A stretch of DNA of 64,000 nt from Psychrobacter sp. FDAARGOS_221 (GCF_002313155.2 NZ_NWFK02000001.1:2046001-2110000); one strand, 5' to 3'; positions 45,158 through 54,203 are shown, counted from the first letter of the stretch. Translations and numbers: made by a program. Notes: generated by a model not told the origin, from the sequence alone.

Positions 45158-45490
45158 TTATATAAAGTTAATGGGATATCCTTCTTCTTTTAGTTTTTCT
45201 AACTCTTGTTTAACGTTTAGGCGCAATTCTTCTTCGTCAAATTCATAATCATCTCTATCAGACTCAGGATTATAAAGGTCTGCCATTAGAAATATTGTTG
45301 AGTTAACCTGACTTAATATCCCTGCATCTTGTGAGGCTAATCCTAAATCTCTTTCAATATTCCAAAGTTCAATATACGCATCTGCAAATATATCAGCAGT
45401 TAGTCTTTCATTGACAAAAGACTCAGCAAACTTAGGTAAAACCATACTCATCTGCATACTCCATTTTTTTACACTATTTTTATTTTCCAT
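45158..45490 (-). CDS. Colicin-D-type immunity domain protein (orphan)
   Basis: A 110-residue protein whose pattern fits the Colicin D immunity family (bacterial self-protective colicin-like immunity): FVNERLTADIFADAYIELWNIERDLGL, then MADLYNPESDRDDYEFDEEELRLNVKQEL. Its N-terminal 15 residues are less typical. No toxin gene (colicin or CdiA tail) is on either side, so it is orphaned. It is also AT-rich and convergent with the Lrp-type gene. No clear ribosome binding site. Confidence 0.7.
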   Translation of the reverse strand: MENKNSVKKWSMQMSMVLPKFAESFVNERLTADIFADAYIELWNIERDLGLASQDAGILSQVNSTIFLMADLYNPESDRDDYEFDEEELRLNVKQELEKLKEEGYPINFI

Positions 45491-45781
45491 TCAGCAGAAG
45501 AATTATTTTATATTATTTAAATCTAGTTTAGTGTCTAAACCTTAAACAGTTGCAAAACTAAAACCAAAAAATAGTCGGTTATTCAAAGCATTGGTATAAA
45601 CTAGGCGCGTCAAATTTTAGGGCATATTTGTAGTATAAAAGCCCAACACACACGCTATTGTGTAGAACGTTAGACATTATTCATCTATCTAATGCTCTAA
45701 TTATTTAAACCACAAATTTCGATATTAAAACTTCAATATTCAAAATACACCAACCATTGCTCCCAACAGTCGAGGTGCTCC

Positions 45782-47266
45782 ATGTTTAATCAACGAAACC
45801 TGACCATGATGCTGTGTCAGATGATATTTGGTCTGTCTTTTTATGGCGTTATGATTATTCTAACGCCGTTCTTTTTGGATAGGCTAGAGTACAGCGAAGC
45901 CGACACCTTGATGGTAATTGGTGCGTTTAGTGCAGTGGGGACATTTTTCTCGATTGCAGGCGGGGTGATAGGTGACCGTTATTTGGGTGCATATCGCTCG
46001 CTTATCATTGGCTATGGCGCGTTTACGCTCGGTTATGTGTTACTGATGCTCAGTGCGGTAGACATTAATATTCCGCTAAGCTTAATCGGTATTGCACTGG
46101 TCAGTTATGGGCGGGGCTTGATGTCGCCAAACTATCCGACCTTGTTCCAGACCACATTCAAGTCGCAACAAGACTTTGAGAAGATATATCCCATTAACTA
46201 TTCGGTAAACAATGTTGGTGCGTTTTTAGGTCAATACGTGTTCCCGTTCTTGACGCTATATATCGCCTACAAAGGCAATTTTATGCTTGCCGCTGGCATG
46301 TGTGGACTGGGCGTGTTGTCATTGATACTTGTACGTAAGCCATTAATCGCAGGGGCGGATAAAATTGACCAAGCCAAAGTGCCACTGCAAAACTGGCTTA
46401 AGTTTTTAGGCTTAAGTGCGATTATGATTGCGGTTGTGTTCTATATGTTCAGTGACATGGATATGGGGCAGTATATTGTTTATGTCATTAGCGCCGCTGC
46501 CATTGGTTACTTTGTTTATTTAACGCTCAAATCAAATCGTGGCACCGCACTGCGTATGGGCACTGTATTAATCATGATATTGCTGACCATCGCTTTCTTT
46601 ATCTATTACAGCCAGATGATGACTTCAATGAATATCGTGGCGATTAACACCATGCGTGGCGATTTATTTGGCATTATCCCGATTCAGCCCGAAGGCTCTA
46701 TGGTGATGAACCCATTATGGTGTGCGGTAGCAGGGCCTATTATCGCACTGATTACCAACCGTTTAGAGAAGCGCGATATCTTTTTGAGTACCCCGACCAA
46801 AGTCAGTGTTGCTTTTGTGGCGACGACCATTGCCTTTGCGGTATTGACGTTCTCACTATTAAATATCAATGAAGATGCAACTTTAAGCCCAGAGGTGTTT
46901 ATGGTGGTGCATTTCTTCCAAGCCTTTGCAGAAGTGATTGTCGGCAGCTTGGTAGTGGCTTATATCTTATCGGTCACGCCTAAGGCGATTTCGAGCTTCT
47001 CAGTGAGCTTATTTATGGTAGCGATGGCGGTGAGCGGCATTATCGGGGCGGTATTCTCGACCAGTATTGCGCTAGAGAAGGGCACTCAAGTCACCCAAGC
47101 CATTGCGGTCGAAAACTATGGTAGCTTCTTTATGACCCTAACTCTGTTTGCGCTAGGCATCACTGTTGTTGCGTTTGTTTCATCTCATATCATTAAAAAG
47201 ATGCTGCATGCTGCTGATGAGTGGGACAAAAACAACCCACAGCCAGAGAGCGAGTCTACGCTATAA
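45782..47266 (+). CDS. POT/PTR-family transporter-like MFS protein
   Basis: A 494-residue MFS membrane protein with about 14 hydrophobic segments, typical for bacterial peptide:proton symporters. The TM2-TM3 region GGVIGDRYLGAYRSLIIGYG and the region FSVNNVGAFLGQYVFPFLTLYIAYKGNF-like (NYSVNNVGAF) are POT features. The E-x-x-E-R motif of TM1 is replaced by QMIFGLSFYG. The gene starts with GAGGTG and ATG. The substrate (di/tripeptide, or other) is not certain. It is followed after about 170 bp by a lipoprotein gene. Confidence 0.8.
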   Translation: MFNQRNLTMMLCQMIFGLSFYGVMIILTPFFLDRLEYSEADTLMVIGAFSAVGTFFSIAGGVIGDRYLGAYRSLIIGYGAFTLGYVLLMLSAVDINIPLSLIGIALVSYGRGLMSPNYPTLFQTTFKSQQDFEKIYPINYSVNNVGAFLGQYVFPFLTLYIAYKGNFMLAAGMCGLGVLSLILVRKPLIAGADKIDQAKVPLQNWLKFLGLSAIMIAVVFYMFSDMDMGQYIVYVISAAAIGYFVYLTLKSNRGTALRMGTVLIMILLTIAFFIYYSQMMTSMNIVAINTMRGDLFGIIPIQPEGSMVMNPLWCAVAGPIIALITNRLEKRDIFLSTPTKVSVAFVATTIAFAVLTFSLLNINEDATLSPEVFMVVHFFQAFAEVIVGSLVVAYILSVTPKAISSFSVSLFMVAMAVSGIIGAVFSTSIALEKGTQVTQAIAVENYGSFFMTLTLFALGITVVAFVSSHIIKKMLHAADEWDKNNPQPESESTL

Positions 47267-47432
47267 CTATAAAAATCCTACAGTAGTGTAAGACAGGGTA
47301 GCTGCGAGGCTGGCTGTTTTACGCTAAACTGTTATTGCAATAAATAGGCTATTGTTGGGTGGCTGTTCAGTGATTGTTCAGCAAAAGACCAAAAACTATA
47401 AAATCCACAACTACAAAATCAAAGGAACGATT

Positions 47433-47909
47433 ATGAGTAAAACTATTAAACTTTCAACCGCTGCTATGATAGGTGGCGCATTACTGTTATCAGGCTGTGC
47501 CAGTACCGGTGCGGCACCAACCATGCCCAACCAAGGCGCCAATGGCTATCAATTGCCTCAATCTATCTCTGATGGCTATTGGGCAATGACTGAAAAAATG
47601 AGCGGTCAAGCGACTGTTATCAGCTTCAAAAATGGCAAGACCTATAACTACCGCTTTAACTGTGGCGTAAATGGCAGCTATCAGCAGGCAGGGCAAGAGG
47701 TATACAACCTAGTACCGCATCCAAATTCAGTCGGCTTGCAGTACGGCAATGAGCCTGAATTCTCAACAATTAAAGTGGTGAACTTTAAGCCTAAACAGTC
47801 GCTGACGTTAAACCAGATGTTTAATGCACCTGATTTAAAACAAGCGTATCCAAATGGTCAAAACTATAGCTATGTTTATAAATCACAATTACAGCCAATT
47901 TGCCGTTAA
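47433..47909 (+). CDS. Putative lipoprotein of unknown function
   Basis: A 158-residue protein with a signal sequence and lipobox LLSGC (Cys22). The C-terminal part is beta-rich and has two more Cys residues (NCGVNG and the final PICR), which could pair. The start at 47433 has AAGGAAC; the longer frame from 47352 is unlikely. The family is not recognised. A terminator follows. Confidence 0.65.
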   Translation: MSKTIKLSTAAMIGGALLLSGCASTGAAPTMPNQGANGYQLPQSISDGYWAMTEKMSGQATVISFKNGKTYNYRFNCGVNGSYQQAGQEVYNLVPHPNSVGLQYGNEPEFSTIKVVNFKPKQSLTLNQMFNAPDLKQAYPNGQNYSYVYKSQLQPICR

Positions 47910-47960
47910 TAGCGTTTGCTTTTAATCAAGCAAACCAGAGGCTGAGCTTTAAAAAACAGA

Positions 47961-47994
47961 AAAACCGTTATAGCAAGATGCTGTAACGGTTTTT
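47961..47994 (+). terminator. Rho-independent terminator
   Basis: AAAACCGTTATAGC, a loop, GCTGTAACGGTTTTT, after the lipoprotein gene. Confidence 0.85.
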
Positions 47995-48118
47995 GACTTT
48001 ATCAGCCTGTGATATCAGCTACCATTTTGAATGAACTGGTTTAATCAACTGGTTTTCATAAACCAACTTTTAATAAATGAATCAATCAACAGTCAGCAGC
48101 ATACGCTAAGGATGAACC

Positions 48119-48232
48119 ATGTTTACACTGTTTAATAAAACCAAAATGATATTGGCATTAGTAGTCACCAGCTCATTATTTCTGACCGCTTGTACTGTCA
48201 CCGGTATGGCAGGTGGTATGACTGGGCACTAA
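48119..48232 (+). CDS. Very small lipoprotein (entericidin-like size)
   Basis: A 37-residue protein with a signal sequence and lipobox FLTAC (Cys25), then only TVTGMAGGMTGH. A ribosome binding site AAGGA lies about eight bases upstream. Small lipoproteins of this size include entericidins, but the mature part is too short for a confident match. It could equally be a short peptide of unknown role. Confidence 0.55.
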   Translation: MFTLFNKTKMILALVVTSSLFLTACTVTGMAGGMTGH

Positions 48233-48467
48233 TGGCTAATCAGCGATCACCACAATCCCATATATCATTTACTCAGAGCTTCAATTAGAGCCAATAATCA
48301 GGACTAAAAAACTACTAATGCCCAAAAAAATCGCAATCACTTTTTGCCAACCGCTTTAGGTTACTATACAATTCCCCATTTTTTAGCCGTTAGTTTTTAC
48401 ACTTAATCACCGGTGTTTAGGAATTAACTAAAAGCTTTTTAGAAACCAAATAAGGGCGCATATTGCG

Positions 48468-49850
48468 ATGGGAAAACTAACATCTGAGACACAACGATCA
48501 AAAGCAAACCCTCTGTTTTTAGGATTTATGCTACTGTCATTCTTTTTTGGCGCAGGTAACCTTATTTTCCCGCCAATGTTGGGAATGGAATCAGGCACTC
48601 AATTTACACCAGCGGTGATCGGCTTTATTGCCACTGGCATCGCGCTGCCTTTGCTTAGTCTGATTGTGGTGGCTAAGTCGCCAACCGGACTGTTGGGTAT
48701 CGGTCGCCGTGTGCATCCACTATTTGCCTATTTTTTTGCGATATTAGTCTACTTGTCAATCGGGGTGATGTACGGTATTCCACGAGCGGCTAATGTCGGC
48801 TACGAGATGGGCTTTCAGCAGTTTGTGGATTTGCCAGATAAGATGAGTCTGGTGATGTATGTTGTGGTATTTTTTAGTATTTGTTATTTATCTTCCATAA
48901 AATCTGGGCGCTTGATTGATATTATTGGTAAGTTTTTGACACCGATATTATTGGTATTTATCGCCCTGTTATGTGGCTTGGCTTTTTTGAATTTAACGCC
49001 TGGCTCGCAAGCGCCAACAGAGAAGTTCGCTAGCAGTCCTTTCTCAGCGGGTATCATCGAAGGCTATTTTACTTTAGATGCTTTAGCGGGCTTGGCCTTT
49101 GGTAGTGTATTATCAGCTTCTATTATTGAAGCGATGCGTCCTAAATCGTTAAGCGCAGAAGATACACAGGCAGGCCAAGCAGTGATTAATGATGGCGTCG
49201 ATAATCAGCAGTTGGTTAAAACAATGATTCAGTCATCATTGGTCGCAGGATTTTTCTTAGGACTGGTGTATTTAGGTCTGGCATGGGTTGGTCTGAGTAT
49301 GTATCAGCCCGAAAGCTATGAAAATGGAGCGGTTTTATTATCGAGCGCAGCACGGTTATTGATGGGAGATTTGGGTAACTTTGTACTGGGTATGATTGTA
49401 TTGCTGGCGTGTTTGACGACCTGTATCGGTCTTATTAACGCCTGTTCAAGCTTTGCACAACGTCTTTTTCCGAAAGTCAGTTATAAAGCCTATGTGCTGT
49501 TATTTACGGTTACTGGTGCGGTTATCTCAAACCTTGGCCTAGAGCCAGTTTTAGCCATTGCGGTGCCGATTATGATGTTTTTATATCCTATTAGCATCGC
49601 CTTAGTGCTATTGTCTTTGATACACCCATTGATTGCGCATCGCCCGTTAACCTATGTGTTGGGTGTCGGTACAACCACGCTATTTGCCTTCAATGCAACG
49701 CTTGCCAATCTTATCTCTACGTCTTTGCCATGGCAGGGATTGGTTGATACACTGCCTTTAGCTGAGGTGGGATTGGGCTGGATTGTTCCTGCTTTGGTGA
49801 TGGCCTTGGTTGGCTTTTTAATCAAGCGAACAGATCAAGCGGCAGCTTAA
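48468..49850 (+). CDS. brnQ: Branched-chain amino acid transporter BrnQ (LIVCS family)
   Basis: A 460-residue, about 12-helix membrane protein that imports Leu, Ile and Val with sodium or protons. The family start FLGFMLLSFFFGAGNLIFPPMLG and the motifs GIPRAANVGYEMG, TLDALAGLAFGSVLSASIIEA and SSFAQRLFP are clear. It is an isolated gene. The next gene, 207 bp downstream, is an ornithine cyclodeaminase family enzyme. Confidence 0.95.
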   Translation: MGKLTSETQRSKANPLFLGFMLLSFFFGAGNLIFPPMLGMESGTQFTPAVIGFIATGIALPLLSLIVVAKSPTGLLGIGRRVHPLFAYFFAILVYLSIGVMYGIPRAANVGYEMGFQQFVDLPDKMSLVMYVVVFFSICYLSSIKSGRLIDIIGKFLTPILLVFIALLCGLAFLNLTPGSQAPTEKFASSPFSAGIIEGYFTLDALAGLAFGSVLSASIIEAMRPKSLSAEDTQAGQAVINDGVDNQQLVKTMIQSSLVAGFFLGLVYLGLAWVGLSMYQPESYENGAVLLSSAARLLMGDLGNFVLGMIVLLACLTTCIGLINACSSFAQRLFPKVSYKAYVLLFTVTGAVISNLGLEPVLAIAVPIMMFLYPISIALVLLSLIHPLIAHRPLTYVLGVGTTTLFAFNATLANLISTSLPWQGLVDTLPLAEVGLGWIVPALVMALVGFLIKRTDQAAA

Positions 49851-50057
49851 GCCATGGCTATGAATATAACCATAACCATAACTCGATAATACAGTGATGA
49901 TTACCTAGAGCCCTAATTCTAGAGCTATGATTAACGCATCGAATCAACAACGGTCTTCACAATAGGCTCGTATTATTATTAGTCATTATCATCATTAGCC
50001 ACTATTATTATTAGCTACTGACGCAATTAATCAATATCAGGATACTAAGGAAGGATC

Positions 50058-51080
50058 ATGCAAGTATTAGACCTAGCGACCGTAAAGCAGCAATTGACAA
50101 TGCCAATGGCGATTGAAGCCATTGAAGACTTACTTAAAGTGCAGCATAGCCATCCCAACTGGGTTAAAACGCCAGAGCGATTGGTAATACCAACCTATAA
50201 AGACAGCGACGCGCATCAAACTGGCTCACACCTGTCGATGCCTTCGGTGGTATATGATGGCACAGATGAATATGCGGTGGTTAAGCTGGTAACTATTTGC
50301 CCTGATAACCCGAAGCAAGATAAGCCAACAACGGTTGCAACCATTACCGTTTCTGATACTGCGACAGGCGATACTTTGGCATTTATGGATGGTATCTACG
50401 TCACTCAGGTACGTACCGCTGCTTTATCAGGGGTTGCCACAAAGTACTTGGCCAATCCTGAAAGTCAGACAGTGGCTGTGGTGGGTACCGGCGGTATGGC
50501 GTACGAGCAGCTAAATGCCGTATTAACCGTCTGCCCAAATATCAAGCAAGTCAACTTATGGAATCGCACCGAAGAGACGGCACATACCTTTAAACAGAAC
50601 TTTGAGCGTGACTATCCGCAGTGGGATGTGAGTATAACGGTTTGTGACACCATGCAAGCCGCAATCAAAGAAGCAGACGTTATTAATTTGGCGACCCGTG
50701 CTACTGAAGGCTTGTTCGAAGCGGATGATATTAAGCCAGACGCACATATCAACGCAGTAGGCGCTTACCAGTCGCATATGAAAGAAGTTAGTGATTCAGT
50801 TATTGAGGCCTGTGCTTATGTGGTCATTGATGATTTAGCAGGCGGTAAGCATGAAGCCGGTGATCTGATTCAGGCTGATGACAGCGCCGCTTGCAGTTGG
50901 ACATGGGATGAGCTTAGTGGTGAGCTGATTGATCTAGTGAGTGGTGAGCTTGAAATAGGTAACCGCTCTGGCATGACATTGTTCAAATCAGTTGGCGCGG
51001 CCAGCTTTGATGCGGCTGTTGCCTTAAAAGTGGCTCAGTTAGCAGTTGATAAAAACTTAGGTGAAACCGCCAAAATCTAA
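50058..51080 (+). CDS. Ornithine cyclodeaminase-family oxidoreductase
   Basis: A 340-residue second member of the ornithine cyclodeaminase/mu-crystallin family in the window. The Rossmann motif is TVAVVGTGGMAYEQLNAV, and LAFMDGIYVTQVRTAALSGVATKYL matches the family core. Distinguishing OCD, alanine dehydrogenase-like, and delta-1-pyrroline-2-carboxylate reductase from sequence alone is not possible. It has AAGGAAGG upstream, so translation is strong. It sits after brnQ and before the YbaN-like gene, both plus strand. Confidence 0.82.
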   Translation: MQVLDLATVKQQLTMPMAIEAIEDLLKVQHSHPNWVKTPERLVIPTYKDSDAHQTGSHLSMPSVVYDGTDEYAVVKLVTICPDNPKQDKPTTVATITVSDTATGDTLAFMDGIYVTQVRTAALSGVATKYLANPESQTVAVVGTGGMAYEQLNAVLTVCPNIKQVNLWNRTEETAHTFKQNFERDYPQWDVSITVCDTMQAAIKEADVINLATRATEGLFEADDIKPDAHINAVGAYQSHMKEVSDSVIEACAYVVIDDLAGGKHEAGDLIQADDSAACSWTWDELSGELIDLVSGELEIGNRSGMTLFKSVGAASFDAAVALKVAQLAVDKNLGETAKI

Positions 51081-51132
51081 GCTCAATCTTCTAGCTGCTG
51101 ACTGAACAAAATAAATGACAATGTGACGGCTT

Positions 51133-51573
51133 ATGACCAAACCCGATGATCCTATTACCGAAGGCGAACAGCCCCGTTATACTGGTAATATCAGCCAGTC
51201 TGAATATGCGCATATGCGCTGGATTTATCTGATATTGGGTTTTTTGTTCTTTGGGTTAGGAGTTATCGGAGCCGTGTTACCTGTGATGCCAACCGCTCCA
51301 TTTGTGTTATTGGCAGCAGCTTGTTGGGCTAGAGGCTCGAAGCGATTCTATTTGTGGTTAATCAACCATCAATATATGGGTAAGTATGTGCGTGATTGGG
51401 AGCAGCGCCGAGCAGTACCGCGCCGAGGCAAGTGGCTGGCCTGTACCATGATGAGCATCTCTAGCACTATGCTGTTTTTCACAGTACCTGCTGCCATGAT
51501 ATGGGTCGCTTGGGCGGTTGCTTTAACTTGCTTTAGTGTGGCCATCTATTTATGGCGGTTACCCGACGCCTAG
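51133..51573 (+). CDS. YbaN-family (DUF454) inner-membrane protein
   Basis: A 146-residue protein with the DUF454 core LGVIGAVLPVMPTAPFVLLAAACWARGSKRFYLWLINH and about three membrane helices (residues 30-55, 56-70, 105-135). The motif MGKYVRDWEQRRAVPRRGKW is typical. The function of the family is not known. It follows the OCD-like gene after 52 bp and is likely in the same transcript, closed by a hairpin at 51648. Confidence 0.87.
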   Translation: MTKPDDPITEGEQPRYTGNISQSEYAHMRWIYLILGFLFFGLGVIGAVLPVMPTAPFVLLAAACWARGSKRFYLWLINHQYMGKYVRDWEQRRAVPRRGKWLACTMMSISSTMLFFTVPAAMIWVAWAVALTCFSVAIYLWRLPDA

Positions 51574-51647
51574 ATACTTCTAACGTTAGGTTTAAGCTGT
51601 TATCTAATCGATAACTATCTAACTCATACTCTAAATAACGTAACCAT

Positions 51648-51692
51648 AAAGGGCGCTCGGTCGATTGAAAGTTTCAACCGCTGGCGCCCTTT
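51648..51692 (+). terminator. Terminator-like hairpin
   Basis: AAAGGGCGC (51648-51656) pairs with GCGCCCTTT (51684-51692), with an inner TTGAAA/TTTCAA pair. The U-tract is short. Confidence 0.6.
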
Positions 51693-51777
51693 ATCGTTTA
51701 ATCAGACAATTGCTGATTCAAAAAAAGTCAAAACAACTCAAAAATAGTCATGCATAGTCAAATATGCCCTAAAGACA

Positions 51778-52239
51778 CTAGTCTTTGACTGGCTTATCTA
51801 GCTTCACGACCAATACATCACAAGGCACATTTGGCAAAATGCAATCTGCAGTGGCGCCATTGATCCATGCTGAGATACCGTGACGTTCATGGCGGCCAAT
51901 GACCACAAGATCCACATCGTGCTTATCACAGTAGTTAATAATGCCTTCACTATTAGAGATAGCAGTGGTCACTTCTTGTGAGTTACAGTCAAGTCCATTA
52001 CGCTCAAGGAATTTTACCAAGTCAGACTTCGCGCTTTCACGGCGTTCATCATCAATTTCATCATAAAGGCTGGCCGCTGGAACCATCTCATAACCAAAAC
52101 CAACGACGGTATCTTTAATAATGTGTAATACAGAAAACTGCGCATTGGTCTGACGTGAATGGATGATTTTTGCTTTTTGGGCAACCACATCGGCGTCAGA
52201 ACGTAGGTCAGTCACTAACAAAATATGTTTATAGCTCAT
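51778..52239 (-). CDS. Universal stress protein (UspA family)
   Basis: A 153-residue UspA-family protein. It starts MSYKHILLVTDLRSDADVVAQKA, and ends with the ATP-binding loop DLVVIGRHERHGISAWINGATADCILPNVPCDVLVVK. The short start at 52239 fits the family; a longer frame from 52320 has a leader-like beginning. The role is stress survival, with the signal unknown. Gene alone; the csp cluster is on the opposite strand upstream. Confidence 0.9.
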   Translation of the reverse strand: MSYKHILLVTDLRSDADVVAQKAKIIHSRQTNAQFSVLHIIKDTVVGFGYEMVPAASLYDEIDDERRESAKSDLVKFLERNGLDCNSQEVTTAISNSEGIINYCDKHDVDLVVIGRHERHGISAWINGATADCILPNVPCDVLVVKLDKPVKD

Positions 52240-52477
52240 GGCAATACCTATATAAGTCAGGTGAATAGAAGTCGGGCGGATAGAGACATCTATAGTATAA
52301 CGAACTATCAGTACGCTCATCAGGCCCAGTTGGTTGTTTTACTGTTCAACACAATGCTGCTTATCTATTAATATCATAAAACTTATTGATTACGCTGGCT
52401 AGGTGCTTTGGTAGATTTGTTGGGCTAGATTTCTGTTCTGCTAGCGTTTACGATGACATTTGGACTAAAGTCACTAA

Positions 52478-52517
52478 TTATTCAGCAGTTATACAGTTTA
52501 TTCAGAAGTTATATAGT
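52478..52517. repeat. Tandem 20-bp repeat before the csp cluster
   Basis: Two adjacent 20-base units (52478-52497 and 52498-52517) differ at two positions. They lie in the long gene-free stretch 52240-52622. They may be slippage products or binding sites. Nothing else is seen in that stretch. Confidence 0.7.
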
Positions 52518-52622
52518 GCTCCGTTATCTCTCTAAAGTCAGGTTATCAGAGGCCTGCAGTAAAATTAAGCATAATTTTTAATTTAATTTTAACTATTATT
52601 TATAATTATTTAAAAATAAAGC

Positions 52623-52789
52623 TTGCATAGCGGGGGTGCTCAGCATATACTGTGCTCCTGCTTAAGAGAACCGCAGCAAATCATTACCTCGTAGTATTAG
52701 CATTAATCCTCCGTTTTAAGATTTACAGAAGTTGCTCAAGCGTTACCCGACCGAATTGGTCATTATGTTTTAAAATTAGGATTATATAT
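52623..52789 (+). promoter_or_regulatory. Promoter and conserved leader of csp copy 1
   Basis: TTGCAT (52623-52628), 17 bases, then TATACT (52646-52651). The leader is nearly identical in all three copies. TAATCCT (52704-52710) is exactly complementary to AGGATTA (52778-52784), which covers the ribosome binding site, so a thermosensor-like switch is possible. GACC and GGTC (around the GAATT loop near 52750) form a small stem. Confidence 0.65.
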
Positions 52790-52999
52790 ATGTCAGATAC
52801 TATTAAAGGTACAGTAAAGTGGTTTAACGAAGCTAAAGGTTTTGGCTTTATTGCTCCAGAATCAGGTCCAGACGTTTTTGCTCATTACAGCGAAATCGCT
52901 AGCTCAGGTTTCAAAACCTTAGCTGAAGGCCAAGAAGTTGAGTTCACAGTAACTCAAGGTGCTAAAGGCCCACAAGCCCACGGTATTACTGCAGTATAA
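52790..52999 (+). CDS. Cold-shock protein, copy 1
   Basis: A 69-residue CspA-family RNA chaperone (OB fold). RNP1 is KGFGFIAP (residues 17-24) and RNP2 is DVFAHYS (28-34). The ATG at 52790 has AGGA upstream; the longer open frame through the leader is not the gene start. It is the first of three near-identical genes, and probably helps translation in the cold by melting RNA structures. The protein is identical to copy 2. Confidence 0.95.
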   Translation: MSDTIKGTVKWFNEAKGFGFIAPESGPDVFAHYSEIASSGFKTLAEGQEVEFTVTQGAKGPQAHGITAV

Positions 53000-53050
53000 T
53001 TATTACTCATACTGCTTAAGTGCAGATTGAGAATAGATATACAGTAAAAG

Positions 53051-53075
53051 AACGAGCCTAACGGCTCGTTTTTTT
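53051..53075 (+). terminator. Terminator of csp copy 1
   Basis: ACGAGCC, loop TAAC, GGCTCGTTTTTTT. The sequence from here to 53334 has no gene; it ends in an AT-rich stretch with the palindrome AATAATTGAATTATT, likely an UP element. Confidence 0.9.
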
Positions 53076-53334
53076 GGTTTATGCAAAGTGATTTTGATCC
53101 GTGTTTAAAGCCAGCTTGGTCAAAAGGGTAGGGTGATAAGCGAATAGGTGAGCTCTACGATAAATAAACATGCTAGAAATCGACATGCTGATTAGCCAAA
53201 CATCTCAAAACATTTAATATTTTGCTGTTAGGCACTAATAGCTCTCAGACCATACCAGACATAGCCTACAGGTGTTACTTTTAAAGAATTTAAATTAAAT
53301 AATTGAATTATTTAAGTTTATTTTAAAATAAAGC

Positions 53335-53500
53335 TTGCTTAACCGTGGCATTGGTATATACTGGGCACCTGCTTAAGAGAACCGCAGCAAATCACTACCT
53401 CGTAGTATTAGCATTAATCCTCCGTTTTAAGATTTACAGAAGTTGCTCCAAGCGTTACCGACCAAATTGGTCATTATGTTTTAAAATTAGGATTATATAT
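53335..53500 (+). promoter_or_regulatory. Promoter and conserved leader of csp copy 2
   Basis: TTGCTT (53335-53340), 16 bases, TATACT (53357-53362). The leader has TAATCCT (53415-53421) complementary to the ribosome binding region AGGATTA (53489-53495). Relative to copies 1 and 3 it has one extra C and one missing C within 12 bases, so the frame through it stays open. Confidence 0.65.
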
Positions 53501-53710
53501 ATGTCAGATACTATTAAAGGTACAGTAAAGTGGTTTAACGAAGCTAAAGGTTTTGGTTTCATTGCTCCAGAATCAGGCCCAGACGTTTTTGCTCATTATA
53601 GCGAAATCGCTAGCTCAGGTTTCAAAACCCTAGCTGAAGGCCAAGAAGTTGAGTTCACAGTAACTCAAGGTGCTAAAGGCCCACAAGCCCACGGTATAAC
53701 AGCAGTATAA
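53501..53710 (+). CDS. Cold-shock protein, copy 2
   Basis: A 69-residue CspA-family protein, identical in sequence to copy 1, with RNP1 KGFGFIAP and RNP2 DVFAHYS. It starts 711 bases after copy 1 and is followed by a terminator. The coding DNA differs from copy 1 by only a few silent changes, which suggests recent duplication or gene conversion. Confidence 0.95.
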   Translation: MSDTIKGTVKWFNEAKGFGFIAPESGPDVFAHYSEIASSGFKTLAEGQEVEFTVTQGAKGPQAHGITAV

Positions 53711-53760
53711 TTATTACTCATACTGTGTAACCACAGATTGAGAATAGATATACCATAAAA

Positions 53761-53786
53761 GAACGGGCCTTGCGGCTCGTTTTTTT
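53761..53786 (+). terminator. Terminator of csp copy 2
   Basis: ACGGGCC, loop TTGC, GGCTCGTTTTTTT (one G-U pair). It is the counterpart of the copy 1 terminator. The sequence to 54037 has no gene and again ends in the AATAATTGAATTATT palindrome. Confidence 0.85.
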
Positions 53787-54037
53787 GGTTTGTGCAAAGT
53801 GGTTTTAATCAATGTTTACAGCCAGCTTGGTAAAAAGAGGTGAGTGATAGGCGAGCTCTACGATTAATAAACATGCTAGAAATCGATATGCTGGTTAACC
53901 CAACATCTCAAAACATTAAATATTTTTCTGTTAGGCGCTAACAGCTCTCAAGCCATACTGACAATGACTCACAGAGATTGTTTTCAAAATATTTAAACTA
54001 AATAATTGAATTATTTAAGTTTATTTTAAAATAAAGC

Positions 54038-54203
54038 TTGCTTACCTGTGGTATTGGTATATACTGGGTACCTGCTTAAGAGAACCGTAGCAAATCATTA
54101 CCTCGTAGTATTAGCATTAATCCTCCGTTTTAAGATTTACAGAAGTTGCTCAAGCGTTACCCGACCGAATTGGTCATTATGTTTTAAAATTAGGATTATA
54201 TAT
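54038..54203 (+). promoter_or_regulatory. Promoter and conserved leader of csp copy 3
   Basis: TTGCTT (54038-54043), 16 bases, TATACT (54060-54065). TAATCCT (54118-54124) is complementary to AGGATTA (54192-54198), as in the other copies. Confidence 0.65.

Noticed and set aside
52652..52789. An N-terminal extension of the cold-shock proteins through the leader
   Set aside because: Family members are 65-70 residues and start at MSDTIKG with a ribosome binding site. The extension is reported only as a leader observation.
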